This document shows positions 1 through 8,025 of a stretch of DNA of 62,780 nucleotides, one piece after another. Location of the stretch: the NCBI GenBank assembly GCA_030148225.1, contig JASBTX010000015.1, positions 1 to 62,780 on the forward strand. Direction: 5' to 3'. The notes under the pieces were generated by a model, which saw nothing but the letters and a program-made list of their open reading frames with translations, was not told the origin of the DNA and searched no databases. How positions within the stretch are numbered: position 1 is the first letter of the stretch; every line of letters starts with the position of its first letter. The position numbers were made by a program, and so were the translations under genes. This stretch comes from Paracoccaceae bacterium. GTDB lineage: Bacteria > Pseudomonadota > Alphaproteobacteria > Rhodobacterales > Rhodobacteraceae.

Positions 1-139
1 CCGGGCGTAACGATAATCCGAAACCACGCAGGCCCGTCACCGCTGCGTTATATGAAGACTACGCTGCGCCGGGCCTGCTCAGCTCAAAGGGGTCAACATT
101 GGATGCCGATAAGGGGTCAAAGTTCAATGCCGATTGACA
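1..139 (+). mobile_element. Terminal segment of an IS21-family insertion sequence, entering from the left
   Basis: Two imperfect direct repeats starting GGGGTCAA (89-110 and 113-134) share the core ATGCCGAT, and the sequence then ends in TTGACA at 134-139. Iterated terminal repeats with a CA-3' end are characteristic of IS21-family elements, whose transposase IstA binds them. The body of the element lies outside the window. A reading frame is open from position 3 to a TGA at 135-137, running through the repeats; it could be the C-terminal tail of a transposition gene, but I cannot identify it. Element type is inferred from the repeat pattern only. Confidence 0.7.
89..134 (+). repeat. Two tandem IS21-type terminal binding sites
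   Basis: GGGGTCAA-n6-ATGCCGAT appears at 89-110 and again, with changes in the spacer, at 113-134. The spacing of about 24 bp, roughly two helical turns, fits repeated transposase sites. They lie within the last 50 bp of the element. Confidence 0.7.
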
Positions 140-329
140 CAATGTCCCGCCGTGAAAGACGCGGCATATTCGGCAAGGATGTCAACTGATCATCTGATCA
201 GCCTTGATCACATCGATTGGCGGGGTCGGTAGCTGGCCCCGCTTATTGGTGGGCAAACCACTGTCTTGCGACTGTCAGATATGAAATTGTGATTTGGTAC
301 CTGCACCGAATTCTGACAATATTTTCCGC

Positions 330-554
330 ATGAGAGTTCTTCTTGTACCCCTGATCCTCGCGGCGCTTCCGGCGTTTGCCGGGGAAGACACCCAAACCAA
401 GCCCCAGATATCTGCGATCAGGATGATCGATGCATCGACCCTGACAATGGAAGAATTGTTGGCCATGGCAAATGCCGAACGCCAGAATCCCAATGACTGG
501 AGTTGTTGCGACTGGGGCGGCGGGTGTTTCGCGGCGGATAAGCCCAGTTCCTGA
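330..554 (+). CDS. Small secreted protein of unknown function
   Basis: 74 residues. The N-terminus (MRVLLVPLILAALPAFAGED) is a typical signal peptide with an AFA cleavage site. The mature part is acidic and ends in a Cys/Trp/Gly-rich stretch (WSCCDWGGGC). I chose the ATG at 330 rather than the in-frame one at 294 because it places the signal peptide at the N-terminus. The last 13 bases before the next gene separate it tail to tail from the DksA-like gene. No family recognised; the clustered cysteines suggest a disulphide-bonded or metal-binding exported peptide, which is inference. Confidence 0.5.
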   Translation: MRVLLVPLILAALPAFAGEDTQTKPQISAIRMIDASTLTMEELLAMANAERQNPNDWSCCDWGGGCFAADKPSS

Positions 555-566
555 CGCCGGAATGGC

Positions 567-875
567 TTAGGGCGCGCAGCGATTGCAAAACGGTGTATCT
601 GGCACGGCGGCAAGCCGCGCCGGGAGAATGTCTTCGCCGCATTTGACGCATTCGCCATACGTGCCTTCGGCGATACGATCCAGCGCGGCATCGATACGCC
701 TGAGTTCCAGCAATTCCGAGTTTCCCAACGCCTCGAGAACCTCATCACCCTGCCGCTCTGATGCGCGGTCTTCCCAGTCTTTTGGCGGGGTTTGATCCAG
801 ATCGGTTTCAATCAGATCAAGATCGGCCAGTATCGCCCGACGGCGGGCCAGCAGAATCTCGCGGGGCGTGGTCAT
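567..875 (-). CDS. DksA/TraR-family zinc-finger protein
   Basis: 102 residues. An N-terminal helical part (long charged coiled region, residues about 5-70) is followed by a C-terminal zinc finger with CVKCG and, further on, CNRC, the four-Cys arrangement of the DksA/TraR family. Members bind the RNA polymerase secondary channel and alter initiation, often with ppGpp. At about 100 residues this is shorter than housekeeping DksA (about 150), so it is more like the short TraR/YbiI-type members. The ATG at 873-875 has a good Shine-Dalgarno (GGAGGATATC) just upstream; a longer in-frame start at 908 is less likely. Confidence 0.85.
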   Translation of the reverse strand: MTTPREILLARRRAILADLDLIETDLDQTPPKDWEDRASERQGDEVLEALGNSELLELRRIDAALDRIAEGTYGECVKCGEDILPARLAAVPDTPFCNRCAP

Positions 876-974
876 GATATCCTCCGTTCGGTGAATCGAA
901 GGCAGCATGCCACGCCGCGCGAGAGTGAACTTTGACTTGGGTCAAGTTCCGGGGTTTTGCCCTGCGTTTCTTGG

Positions 975-1373
975 CTAGAGCAATAAGGATATCGCCATGA
1001 CGAGCCATGCTGCCCATGCGATGGTAAATATCAGTGTGCGGGCCATGAAATGTTTGACGCCCCCGATGAATACGGCCGCATGCGCGACGCGGGCCCAGAA
1101 GTAGATTGCAGCACCCGTTGCCGTCACCCCGCTATTGGCGTCGGTGATATGGGCAATCAGCACCACGGCGGCAAATATCGAAAAGTTTTCGAGCGCGTTC
1201 AGATGGGCGCGATTGGCACGTTTAACCCAGTCGGGAACCGGGCCGTCCGGCAGGGTAACGTAATCCTCGGGCTGAAGAAATCCGCGGGTCTGAACGAGGC
1301 CGATAATATAAGGAATCCAGAGCAATCCGGTCAGGATCGCGGTCAGCAACAGATAGGTCAATTCGGTGGTCAT
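975..1373 (-). CDS. MAPEG-family integral membrane protein
   Basis: 132 residues with four hydrophobic segments, at about 5-25, 65-85, 90-110 and 112-132. The pattern ANRAHLNALENF after the first helix is the family signature (Arg/Asn/Glu positions) of MAPEG proteins, membrane proteins related to eicosanoid and glutathione metabolism enzymes in eukaryotes. The bacterial role is generally unknown. The start at 1371-1373 follows a GGAGATATC ribosome site. The gene stands alone, upstream of the DksA-like gene on the same strand with a gap of about 100 bp. Confidence 0.8.
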   Translation of the reverse strand: MTTELTYLLLTAILTGLLWIPYIIGLVQTRGFLQPEDYVTLPDGPVPDWVKRANRAHLNALENFSIFAAVVLIAHITDANSGVTATGAAIYFWARVAHAAVFIGGVKHFMARTLIFTIAWAAWLVMAISLLL

Positions 1374-1397
1374 GGTGATATCTCCACTATTTAACAA

Positions 1398-2301
1398 TTA
1401 AATTAATTAATGAAATTCGCCAAAGAAGTCGAGACATTCGTCACAAGCCGGCAGGGAAACCGCCGCGAAAACCTGTGGCTCTCCTGCACCGGTTGTGGTC
1501 AGAATGGGATTTGCCACGATATGTTGTTGAGCGGCGGGCACTTACGCGCTAGGCCGCGCCCACAGGTGCGAATAGACGCGGTATTGCATATCTGTTTACG
1601 GGGCCATGGTGGAACAGCACCTGGCCCCGTTTCAGTTATTGGATTTGCCAATAAAAAAGGCGTCAGGTGCTCAGACGCGGTCCGTGCATAACTCCTGACG
1701 CCATGTGACAATTCCACGTCTTGCGACATGATCTTCTCACGGTTTGTCCTGTTTCTTGCGATCCAGAACAGCTGCCCGCATTGTCCGAAAACCCTGCGGC
1801 CATCCCGCATGTCACCCCAGAATGATCTCGCTGCTGATCAGAATCCAAAGGACCCTTTTCTGTTGCTCAACCTTTCCCGAATTCAAACTATCAGGCTTCG
1901 TTACCTCACCCCAACACCCTGATTTCAAAGGGTTTCATGCGTCCCGCTCAAGTTCCTGAGAGCCTGTGCGATAACTCAAGGCTGCGCCCTGAAAGGTGAG
2001 TCGGGCAAGGGAAAAATGCGCACCCGACGCAATTTCTTGGGGGTAAGTTTTTGCAAAATCCGGGTACAAGCTGAGGATAAATCGGGATTACCGAATGGTA
2101 TCGCGGGGTTGCGGTTGGGAAACCGAAATCGCGGCTGGGCTGCCCGGCCAAAGACAATGCCCGGAGATCCCGACACCGGCCAGTGCGCACCACCGCGCGC
2201 CGACATGCGGCGTGCGGGCTGCGCACGCCCCCGAGACGGAATTTTCACATTCCGGGGCAATCCTGCGGACCCGATTTCACAAAATTCTCAAAGGAGCGGC
2301 C
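1398..2301. other. Gene-poor stretch, no supported CDS
   Basis: Several short frames are open here on both strands (for example 1410-1691 plus, 1499-1810 minus), but none has a recognisable family, convincing ribosome site or typical codon use. The stretch carries a strong terminator-like hairpin on the minus strand at 1652-1702, a second inverted repeat around 1600-1628 (GGGGCCA / TGGCCCC) and, near 1960-2010, several short complementary segments. It may encode a small RNA or be degraded accessory DNA behind the insertion sequence. Confidence 0.5.
1652..1702 (-). terminator. Orphan rho-independent terminator
   Basis: On the minus strand GGCGTCAGG (1702-1694) pairs perfectly with CCTGACGCC (1667-1659), followed at once by TTTTTTATT. 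No convincing protein gene precedes it on that strand, so it may end a non-coding transcript arising from 1700-2000. The loop is about 26 nt, long for a classical terminator. Confidence 0.55.
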
Positions 2302-2712
2302 ATGCAGAACGGCATTCCATGGTCTGCGCGCATCCCGACCAGCATCGCGCGCGAACGACTGTCAGACATCATCACCAACGTGCAGGACCCGCGCGCATTC
2401 TGCGTGCTGACACGACATGGCAAACCCGTGGCGGCGGTGGTGTCAATCGCAGAGCTGTACCGGATCTGGGAGCAGCAGGATATCGAGGACGTGATCAGAC
2501 ACGGCAAACGCCCTGCGAAATTTCACTTTGGCCCCGGCGGCCACATGACAAACCGCGAGGCCGCAGAGGCGATCCAGAAAACCCAGATGGACCGGCGCAT
2601 GGAACGCGAAGTGCTGAAACGCGCCGGGCTGGAGGTCGTGCCGGGCGGCGAGGTTGAGGTGGAGGTTGAGATTGATAGGGAAGCGGGCAGGCGGAAGTGG
2701 TGGTGGAGGTAG
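2302..2712 (+). CDS. Phd/YefM-type antitoxin-like protein, no adjacent toxin
   Basis: 136 residues. The first 60 or so residues match the prevent-host-death fold: ARERLSDIIT, then TRHGKPVAAVVSIAELYRI, the DNA-binding and dimerising part of Phd/YefM antitoxins. The start ATG at 2302 is preceded by AAGGAG at 2291-2296. The middle (FHFGPGGHMTNREAAEAI) is a helical C-terminal arm that in relatives contacts a toxin. The last 25 residues are low-complexity (alternating V/E, then RRKWWWR), encoded by an unusually purine-rich strand. No toxin gene lies up- or downstream, so it may be an orphan or a regulator. Confidence 0.75.
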   Translation: MQNGIPWSARIPTSIARERLSDIITNVQDPRAFCVLTRHGKPVAAVVSIAELYRIWEQQDIEDVIRHGKRPAKFHFGPGGHMTNREAAEAIQKTQMDRRMEREVLKRAGLEVVPGGEVEVEVEIDREAGRRKWWWR

Positions 2713-3222
2713 GGGGTGGTGAAGGCGGTATGAGGGAAGCTGATTGGTGAGGGCAGATCACGGCCGCGGGTGGGTGCGAAGCGCCCGCCCATAGGGGCGG
2801 TCGGGCGCTGCCCGGCGATGCCGGGCAGGGCGGCGCGCAGGGATATTGAAGCCTAAAGTCTTTTGCTAACCCTCTCCGTCAAAAAACTGAATTATACCCA
2901 GCTGCATCCGACCCAGGGTGCCCGGAGAGGCTTTTTAACAGCCGATCTGGCGGTGCGCGGGATTTGGTTGATGTCAGAGGTCACGTAGTCCCTTGATAAC
3001 GGCCGCTCGGGATCGACGCATGGGTGGTTTTCCTCGACAATGTTGCTTATGGTGATCGGAAGTCGCTGATAGGCGATGCGGATCATTTGATACTGAGGGG
3101 CACGACAAAAGAACGGTTACGTTTAGCTGCGTTCGAGCGGGACTTATTATTTTGGAGCCTTTGGTGTAGATGAAAGACGGGGTAGACCCCGCACCATGGT
3201 GCAGGGACCAACTCCTCCGCTG
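2713..3222. other. Intergenic accessory DNA with hairpins; one doubtful short ORF
   Basis: The left part is G-rich on the plus strand (2692-2730) and then forms nested hairpins (2781-2828). A 64-codon minus-strand frame at 2892-3086 has no recognised family and an unremarkable start, so I do not call it a gene. From about 3087 the base composition becomes more AT-rich, matching the toxin-antitoxin block that follows. I see nothing else. Confidence 0.45.
2781..2828. repeat. Two adjoining intergenic hairpins
   Basis: GCGCCCG (2781-2787) pairs with CGGGCGC (2802-2808), and CTGCCCGGC (2808-2816) pairs with GCCGGGCAG (2820-2828) across a 3-nt loop. No T-run follows on either strand, so this is not a typical terminator. 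It could be a REP-like element; a second copy elsewhere in the genome would be needed to say so. Confidence 0.45.
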
Positions 3223-3705
3223 CTAAGCCGCCTTCTTCTTCAAGTGATAATTTGCCGGATCGCTACCGTCGATGTGAATCGCAGACACTCGGGGTGCAGA
3301 GATGACTCGCTCGGACACGGAGTCTACATCTAAATCCACATCCAGCATCAGTCTTTTGACCGACATCAATCTAACGAGCATCTCGGCCGCATCGTTTATC
3401 CCTTTTTCGTCTCTTTCCCATCGGCTGATAGTAAGAAGTGTAACCTTGAGTACATCAGCCAATTGAGTTTGAGTTAAACCCATTTCGGTACGGAGGAACC
3501 GTAATTCTCTGCCGCTCATTTTGGTTGGGAGACACACGATACTCTCAGCTATGACCTGATGCAGATTTCCGATCTCTGGGATCGTAACAATATCGTCTCC
3601 GTCATGGTCTTGCACCATTGGCATATCCTCTATGAACACGTTGTCCAATCCGCATTCAGTGTAATGGTATGCACTTATGTTTTTTCCAGTCATTGGTCTC
3701 GCCAC
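3223..3705 (-). CDS. XRE/MqsA-like HTH antitoxin of a DUF4258 toxin-antitoxin pair
   Basis: 160 residues. The N-terminal segment (YHYTECGLDNVFIED) is the motif seen in XRE regulators paired with DUF4258-type toxins. A helix-turn-helix at about 66-98 (GRELRFLRTEMGLTQTQLAD, then TISRWERDE) should bind DNA and autoregulate. It is the downstream gene and overlaps the toxin by 16 nt (3690-3705), which implies translational coupling. There is no YgiT-type CxxC zinc pair, unlike true MqsA. Codons are clearly more AT-rich than in neighbouring genes, a sign of acquisition. Confidence 0.8.
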   Translation of the reverse strand: MARPMTGKNISAYHYTECGLDNVFIEDMPMVQDHDGDDIVTIPEIGNLHQVIAESIVCLPTKMSGRELRFLRTEMGLTQTQLADVLKVTLLTISRWERDEKGINDAAEMLVRLMSVKRLMLDVDLDVDSVSERVISAPRVSAIHIDGSDPANYHLKKKAA

Positions 3706-4019
3706 ATTATGGTGATTACTTTGAGTTGACTATTCTGTTCATCCGGAATCGCTACAATCCGCAGGAAACGGGCCCCCGAATTTGGCGACTGCCCCTCCAC
3801 ACAGTATTTGTAGTAGCCATCAAGGCTTGATTTTTCCGGCTCTTCATAAACAAAACCGTTGCGAAGCACGAACAACAGGTCCGAAACAACTAAGCTTCTT
3901 TCACTCATCCTTTCTTTTGCGTGGTGCTTGTAAGCAAAGCCACAGTTTTTTCGATTTGCGATCTCATTTATTAGTCGAGTCGCATCTGCTGGTTTCCATG
4001 GTTGCTTGGGTGCAGCCAA
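3690..4019 (-). CDS. DUF4258-family putative toxin (RelE/MqsR-like fold)
   Basis: 109 residues. The HHAKERMSERSLVVSD segment (about 32-47), followed by VLRNG and later YYKYCVEG and VITIMW, is the usual spread of conserved positions in DUF4258 proteins, which resemble RelE-superfamily mRNA interferases. The likely role is inhibition of translation, held in check by the antitoxin encoded next; the biochemical activity is inferred from family placement. The toxin comes first in the operon, as in mqsRA and higBA. The start ATG at 4017-4019 is about 40 nt from a symmetric operator-like site. Confidence 0.75.
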   Translation of the reverse strand: MAAPKQPWKPADATRLINEIANRKNCGFAYKHHAKERMSERSLVVSDLLFVLRNGFVYEEPEKSSLDGYYKYCVEGQSPNSGARFLRIVAIPDEQNSQLKVITIMWRDQ

Positions 4020-4057
4020 TTGTTATCCCATTCTTAATATACTGCTCGAATCACTAC

Positions 4058-4072
4058 TTATCATGGTGATAA
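4058..4072. promoter_or_regulatory. Candidate autoregulatory operator of the toxin-antitoxin pair
   Basis: A perfect 6-3-6 inverted repeat, TTATCA-TGG-TGATAA, lies about 40 nt upstream of the toxin start in an AT-rich intergenic stretch that must contain the promoter. Size, symmetry and position are what an XRE antitoxin dimer would be expected to bind. Binding is inferred. Confidence 0.5.
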
Positions 4073-4324
4073 ATTGGCACAAGTGTGTTGACGGAAAATT
4101 TATAACCATGGTACTTTAAGACATGTTAAATTTCAAATACTTAAATGGATTTCAAATTTACCTGCGATAGCCGCGATAACCCAGCCGCCCGCGAGAATGA
4201 ACGCTTTTTAAAACAGCAGTCGACCCTGTGATGCCACAATTTTGCTGCGTAAAACTGCATTCAGCCCCTCATCGCCACCACTTAGTCATGCAATTCACTT
4301 CGTGAACCGCTTTCGCCCACCGCC
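4073..4324. other. AT-rich intergenic DNA between the toxin-antitoxin pair and lepA
   Basis: No gene is visible. The left half (to about 4165) is markedly AT-rich (for example the stretch around 4100-4160) and fits the promoter region of the minus-strand toxin gene. The right half returns to the usual composition and leads into the lepA inverted repeat. Confidence 0.4.
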
Positions 4325-4379
4325 GTTTATCAACGCGCTGAAAATGGACTAACTATCCATTTTCAGCGCGTTGATAAAC
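4325..4379. repeat. Perfect 24-bp inverted repeat at the lepA 3' end
   Basis: Positions 4325-4348 are the exact reverse complement of 4356-4379, with a 7-nt loop (4349-4355). The right arm is the coding end of lepA (residues FINALKMD); the left arm lies just past the stop codon. In RNA it forms a very strong hairpin at the end of the lepA message. There is no U-run after it, so it may stabilise the 3' end or block read-through rather than act as a classical terminator. Confidence 0.85.
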
Positions 4380-6148
4380 GCTTCCTGCGGGATATCCACT
4401 TTCCCGAACTGGCGCATCTTTTTCTTCCCGGCCTTCTGCTTGTCCAGGAGCTTGCGTTTGCGGGTGGCATCGCCGCCGTAGCATTTGGCGGTCACGTCCT
4501 TGCGCAGTGCCGAGAGGGTTTCGCGGGCGATGATGCGGCCGCCGATGGCGGCCTGGATGGGGATCTTGAACATGTGGCGCGGGATCAGGTCCTTGAGCTT
4601 TTCGACCATGGCGCGCCCGCGCATTTCGGCCCGGTCACGATGCACCATGGTCGAGAGCGCATCGACCGGCTCATCATTGACGAGGATCTGCATCTTGACC
4701 AGAAAATCCTCGCGGTAGCCCGTCATCTGATAGTCAAAGCTGGCATAGCCCTTGGTCACCGATTTCAGCCGGTCGTAGAAATCAAAGACGACCTCGTTCA
4801 GCGGCAGGTCATAGACCACCATCGCCCGGCTACCGGCATAGGTCAGATCCTGCTGGATACCGCGCCGGTCCTGACAGAGCTTGAGCACGTCGCCCAGATA
4901 GTCATCGGGCACGAGGATCGTGGCCTTGATCCGCGGTTCCTCGATATGGTCGACCAGCGTCAGATCGGGCATGTCGGCGGGGTTATGCAGCTCGATCATC
5001 GTGCCGTCGCGCATGTGGATGTGATAGATGACCGACGGCGCGGTCGTGATCAGCTCGATCCCGTATTCACGTTCGATCCGGTCGCGGATCACCTCGAGGT
5101 GCAAAAGCCCCAGAAAGCCGCAGCGAAAGCCAAAGCCGAGTGCCGCCGATGTCTCCATCTCGGAGCTGAAGGAGGCGTCGTTCAGCGCCAGCTTCTCGAT
5201 ACTGTCGCGCAGGTCCTCGAACTCGGCATTATCGACGGGGAAGAGGCCGCAGAACACCACGGGCTGAGAGGGTTTGAAGCCCGGGAGCGGTTCGCTGACG
5301 CCCTTTTTCTCGTGTGTGATCGTATCGCCCACGCGGGTATCGCGGACCTGTTTGATCGACGCGGTCAGGAATCCGATTTCGCCGGGGCCCAGCGCATCGA
5401 TCGTTTGCATTTCGGGGCGGAAAACACCAATCCGGTCAACCGGGTAGACGGCGTTTGTTGACATCATGCGGATGCGGTCACCCTTTTTCAGGACACCGTC
5501 GACGATGCGGACAAGGACGATGACGCCAAGATAGGCGTCATACCAGCTGTCGACCAGCATCGCCTTGAGCGGCGCGTCACGCTCGCCCTTGGGTGCAGGC
5601 AGTTCGCGCACGATCGCCTCGAGCGTTTCGTGGATGCCCTGACCGGTCTTGGCGCTGACCTGAATGGCGCCGGTGGCGTCGATGCCGATCACGTCCTCGA
5701 TCTGTTCGGCGACGCGGTCGCAATCGGATGCGGGCAGGTCGATCTTGTTCAGCACCGGCACGATCTCGTGGTCGGCATCGATGGCCTGATAGACATTGGC
5801 CAGCGTCTGCGCCTCGACGCCCTGCGTACTGTCGACCACGAGGAGAGAGCCCTCGACCGCGCGCATGGAGCGGCTGACCTCGTAGGCGAAATCGACATGG
5901 CCGGGGGTGTCGATCAGGTTCAGGATATAGTTTTCGCCATCCTCGGCCTGATAGTCGATGCGCACGGTGTTGGCTTTGATGGTGATGCCGCGCTCGCGCT
6001 CGATATCCATGCTGTCAAGGAGCTGTTCCTTCATATCCCGGTCCTGCACGGTGCCGGTTTCCTGGATAAGGCGGTCGGCAAGTGTCGATTTACCGTGGTC
6101 GATATGCGCCACGATCGAGAAATTGCGGATATGCGAAAGGTCGGTCAT
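4349..6148 (-). CDS. lepA: Elongation factor 4 (LepA), ribosome back-translocating GTPase
   Basis: 599 residues, normal full length. The P-loop AHIDHGKST (14-22), the switch-[10 protein letters not shown] (about 80-87) and NKID (about 134) are intact. The EF-G-like domains II, III and V and the LepA-specific C-terminal domain ([22 protein letters not shown]) follow. It acts on stalled or mistranslocated ribosomes and in 30S biogenesis. The gene stands alone. Its final codons form one arm of the 24-bp inverted repeat described separately. Confidence 0.97.
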   Translation of the reverse strand: MTDLSHIRNFSIVAHIDHGKSTLADRLIQETGTVQDRDMKEQLLDSMDIERERGITIKANTVRIDYQAEDGENYILNLIDTPGHVDFAYEVSRSMRAVEGSLLVVDSTQGVEAQTLANVYQAIDADHEIVPVLNKIDLPASDCDRVAEQIEDVIGIDATGAIQVSAKTGQGIHETLEAIVRELPAPKGERDAPLKAMLVDSWYDAYLGVIVLVRIVDGVLKKGDRIRMMSTNAVYPVDRIGVFRPEMQTIDALGPGEIGFLTASIKQVRDTRVGDTITHEKKGVSEPLPGFKPSQPVVFCGLFPVDNAEFEDLRDSIEKLALNDASFSSEMETSAALGFGFRCGFLGLLHLEVIRDRIEREYGIELITTAPSVIYHIHMRDGTMIELHNPADMPDLTLVDHIEEPRIKATILVPDDYLGDVLKLCQDRRGIQQDLTYAGSRAMVVYDLPLNEVVFDFYDRLKSVTKGYASFDYQMTGYREDFLVKMQILVNDEPVDALSTMVHRDRAEMRGRAMVEKLKDLIPRHMFKIPIQAAIGGRIIARETLSALRKDVTAKCYGGDATRKRKLLDKQKAGKKKMRQFGKVDIPQEAFINALKMDS

Positions 6149-6301
6149 GACCGGTGGATATGAGGTGAAACCCGAGGCCCGTCAATGCCCCACTGGCCGG
6201 TTTGGCGGTGGATTCGCGTGGGGCGGTCCCACAAGGAATGTGTTGAGCGCGGGCGCAGGCCGGGCCATACAGGGGCGAGGCCGTGAAAGAGGGGGTGAGG
6301 C

Positions 6302-6613
6302 GTGCAGAGAATACTGGTGCTGAGTGTCGTGATGGTGATGGCGGCGGGGCTGCCCGCATCGGCCACAAAGATCGAGCGGGCCTGTCTGCAGGCGGATCGT
6401 GATGCGGCCAACCGGACATTGTGCGGCTGCATTCAGGACGTTGCCGACATGTCGCTGAGCAAGGCGCAACAGGCCAAGGGCGCGCGCTTTTTCAAGGATC
6501 CGCAAAAGGCGCAGGATGTGCGTCAGTCCGGCCGCCGTGCAGACCGGCGGTTCTGGGAGGCATGGGAAAGATTTGCCGCCATGGCCGATGAATTCTGCGG
6601 CAGCGCGTCGTAA
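6302..6613 (+). CDS. Small periplasmic protein, unknown function
   Basis: 103 residues from a GTG start preceded by an AGAGGGGG ribosome site. Residues 1-21 form a signal peptide ending in ASA. The mature protein has four cysteines (ERACLQ, CGCIQ, EFCGS) and a helical charged body, suggesting a disulphide-stabilised helical protein. Similar proteins occur in Rhodobacteraceae as far as I recall, but no function is established. The DMT transporter starts 12 bp downstream, so the two are probably co-transcribed. Confidence 0.65.
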   Translation: MQRILVLSVVMVMAAGLPASATKIERACLQADRDAANRTLCGCIQDVADMSLSKAQQAKGARFFKDPQKAQDVRQSGRRADRRFWEAWERFAAMADEFCGSAS

Positions 6614-6625
6614 TTCACCCTGACC

Positions 6626-7564
6626 ATGGTGAAAACGGCGGCGCTGAGCGGTGTGATCTGGGCGGTTGCCTTTGTGCTGCTCGAGTCCATTCAGTTCGTC
6701 TATTTCGGGGCGGTTTTTCAGCGGGTCAGTTCCGTCTTGTTCGGCAGTATCGTTCTGGGGCTGACGGTGATCCTATTCGTGGGCTGGTCTGCGTGGCGGC
6801 ACGGGGATGAGCTGAGGGTCGCGCTTGGCCTTCCCCGGCTATTGCTTGCGATCAATGTGACGGCGACATTTTCATGGCTGGGGTTTCTGACTTCGGTGCA
6901 GCTGATCGAACCGGCTGTCGCCTATACGATCGGGTCCGGCGCGATGCCGGTCACGGCCTTTATCCTGTATCGGCTGGGTATTACCGGGGGCGAGGCGCTG
7001 CGCAACCGGACCGAGGCGGCGGGCATCCTGATCATCGCGGTTTCGGTCACGCTTTTGGGGATTTTTACCGTTGCCGGGCTGTCGGGGTTTACACGGGGCG
7101 GTGCGGCAATGGCATGGATCGGTGTTTTGCTGGCGGCGGGTGAGGGCGCGCTTTTTACCTGGCTTCTGGTTCTTTGTGCCCGGCTGGACAGGCGCGGCGT
7201 GGGGCCGAATGTCGTGTTCGGTTTACGCTTTCCGCTGTATGTTCTGGTGGCCGGGGCGATGGCGGCGATGGGCGTCGATCAGAAAGAGGTGCTGGCGCTG
7301 TCCGAATGGGGTGTGATCATCATTCTGGGCCTCGCGCTGATCGTGCCGCCGCTTTATGCGCTGCAACGCGCGGTGGCGCAGATATCGACGCTGACGATCT
7401 CGGCCATAACAGCGCTTGGGCCTTTTACCATCTTTGTGCTGCAGATGATCGAAGGGCGTGTTTCGTTCGCCGGGGCGACACTCTTGGGGCTTGGGCTTTA
7501 TTTCGCGGGTTCGCTGATTGCCGCCACCGGTGCTGTGCGCGGGACGCTTAGCCCGCGTTCCTGA
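6626..7564 (+). CDS. EamA/DMT-family transporter
   Basis: 312 residues with about ten hydrophobic helices, arranged as two EamA halves. Drug/metabolite transporters of this type export small metabolites or amino acids across the inner membrane; the substrate cannot be read from the sequence. Gly/Ala-rich helices such as IGSGAMPVTAFILY (half 1) and TISAITALGPFTIFVLQ (half 2) occupy equivalent positions. The 3' end overlaps the converging phosphatase gene by 17 nt. Confidence 0.85.
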   Translation: MVKTAALSGVIWAVAFVLLESIQFVYFGAVFQRVSSVLFGSIVLGLTVILFVGWSAWRHGDELRVALGLPRLLLAINVTATFSWLGFLTSVQLIEPAVAYTIGSGAMPVTAFILYRLGITGGEALRNRTEAAGILIIAVSVTLLGIFTVAGLSGFTRGGAAMAWIGVLLAAGEGALFTWLLVLCARLDRRGVGPNVVFGLRFPLYVLVAGAMAAMGVDQKEVLALSEWGVIIILGLALIVPPLYALQRAVAQISTLTISAITALGPFTIFVLQMIEGRVSFAGATLLGLGLYFAGSLIAATGAVRGTLSPRS

Positions 7565-7997
7565 GGCTTGACAACAGACCATTTGCACAACGCTCGATCA
7601 GTTCCAGCGCGCCGTCGAAATCGCGCGTGTAATACGGATCGGGCACGTGATCGGCATCGCCGTCCTGATAGCGGGTAAAGAGGTGCACGGGTGTGGACGA
7701 ACCGGTGGGGCGCAGCGCCTCGATATCGCGGATGTTATCCTCATCCATCGCGATGATCAGGTCAAAATCCGTGAAATCCTGCGGCGAAAGCTGCCGCGCC
7801 CGCAACGGTGACAGGTCATAGCCCCGTGAGTCTGCCGCGTCCTGCATCGGGCCATAGGGCGGCTTGCCCACATGCCAGCCGGCCGTGCCGGCGCTGTCGG
7901 CCCCGGCCTCGGGACCGGCCATGGCGCGGAACACTGCTTCGGCTGTCGGGGAACGGCAAATATTGCCAAGGCAGACGAATAAAATCTTTCTGGTCAT
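7548..7997 (-). CDS. Low-molecular-weight protein-tyrosine phosphatase
   Basis: 149 residues. The P-loop VCLGNICRSP carries the nucleophile Cys9 and Arg15 of the CX5R motif, and the general acid is in VPDPYY near residue 119. These cytosolic enzymes dephosphorylate tyrosine-phosphorylated proteins or small substrates. I chose the second of two in-frame ATGs (7997, the other is 8009), as it places the P-loop at the usual distance from the N-terminus. It is head to head with the sirtuin gene, only 16-28 bp between start codons. Confidence 0.93.
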   Translation of the reverse strand: MTRKILFVCLGNICRSPTAEAVFRAMAGPEAGADSAGTAGWHVGKPPYGPMQDAADSRGYDLSPLRARQLSPQDFTDFDLIIAMDEDNIRDIEALRPTGSSTPVHLFTRYQDGDADHVPDPYYTRDFDGALELIERCANGLLSSLRNAG

Positions 7998-8025
7998 GGC
8001 ATCTGTCATACGTCAGGACTGGGTC

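Noticed and set aside
1410..1691. Plus-strand frame with a CxxC motif in the left gene-poor region
   Set aside because: Crosses the terminator hairpin and has no family or good ribosome site.
1940..2010. Possible riboswitch-like fold (CCTGAGAGCC, later CTCAAGG)
   Set aside because: I compared it by eye with TPP, SAM-II and 6S patterns and found no convincing match; no downstream biosynthetic gene.
2016..2657. Plus-strand frame overlapping the Phd-type gene in another frame
   Set aside because: Out of frame with the recognised antitoxin and Arg/Pro-rich as expected of a shadow.
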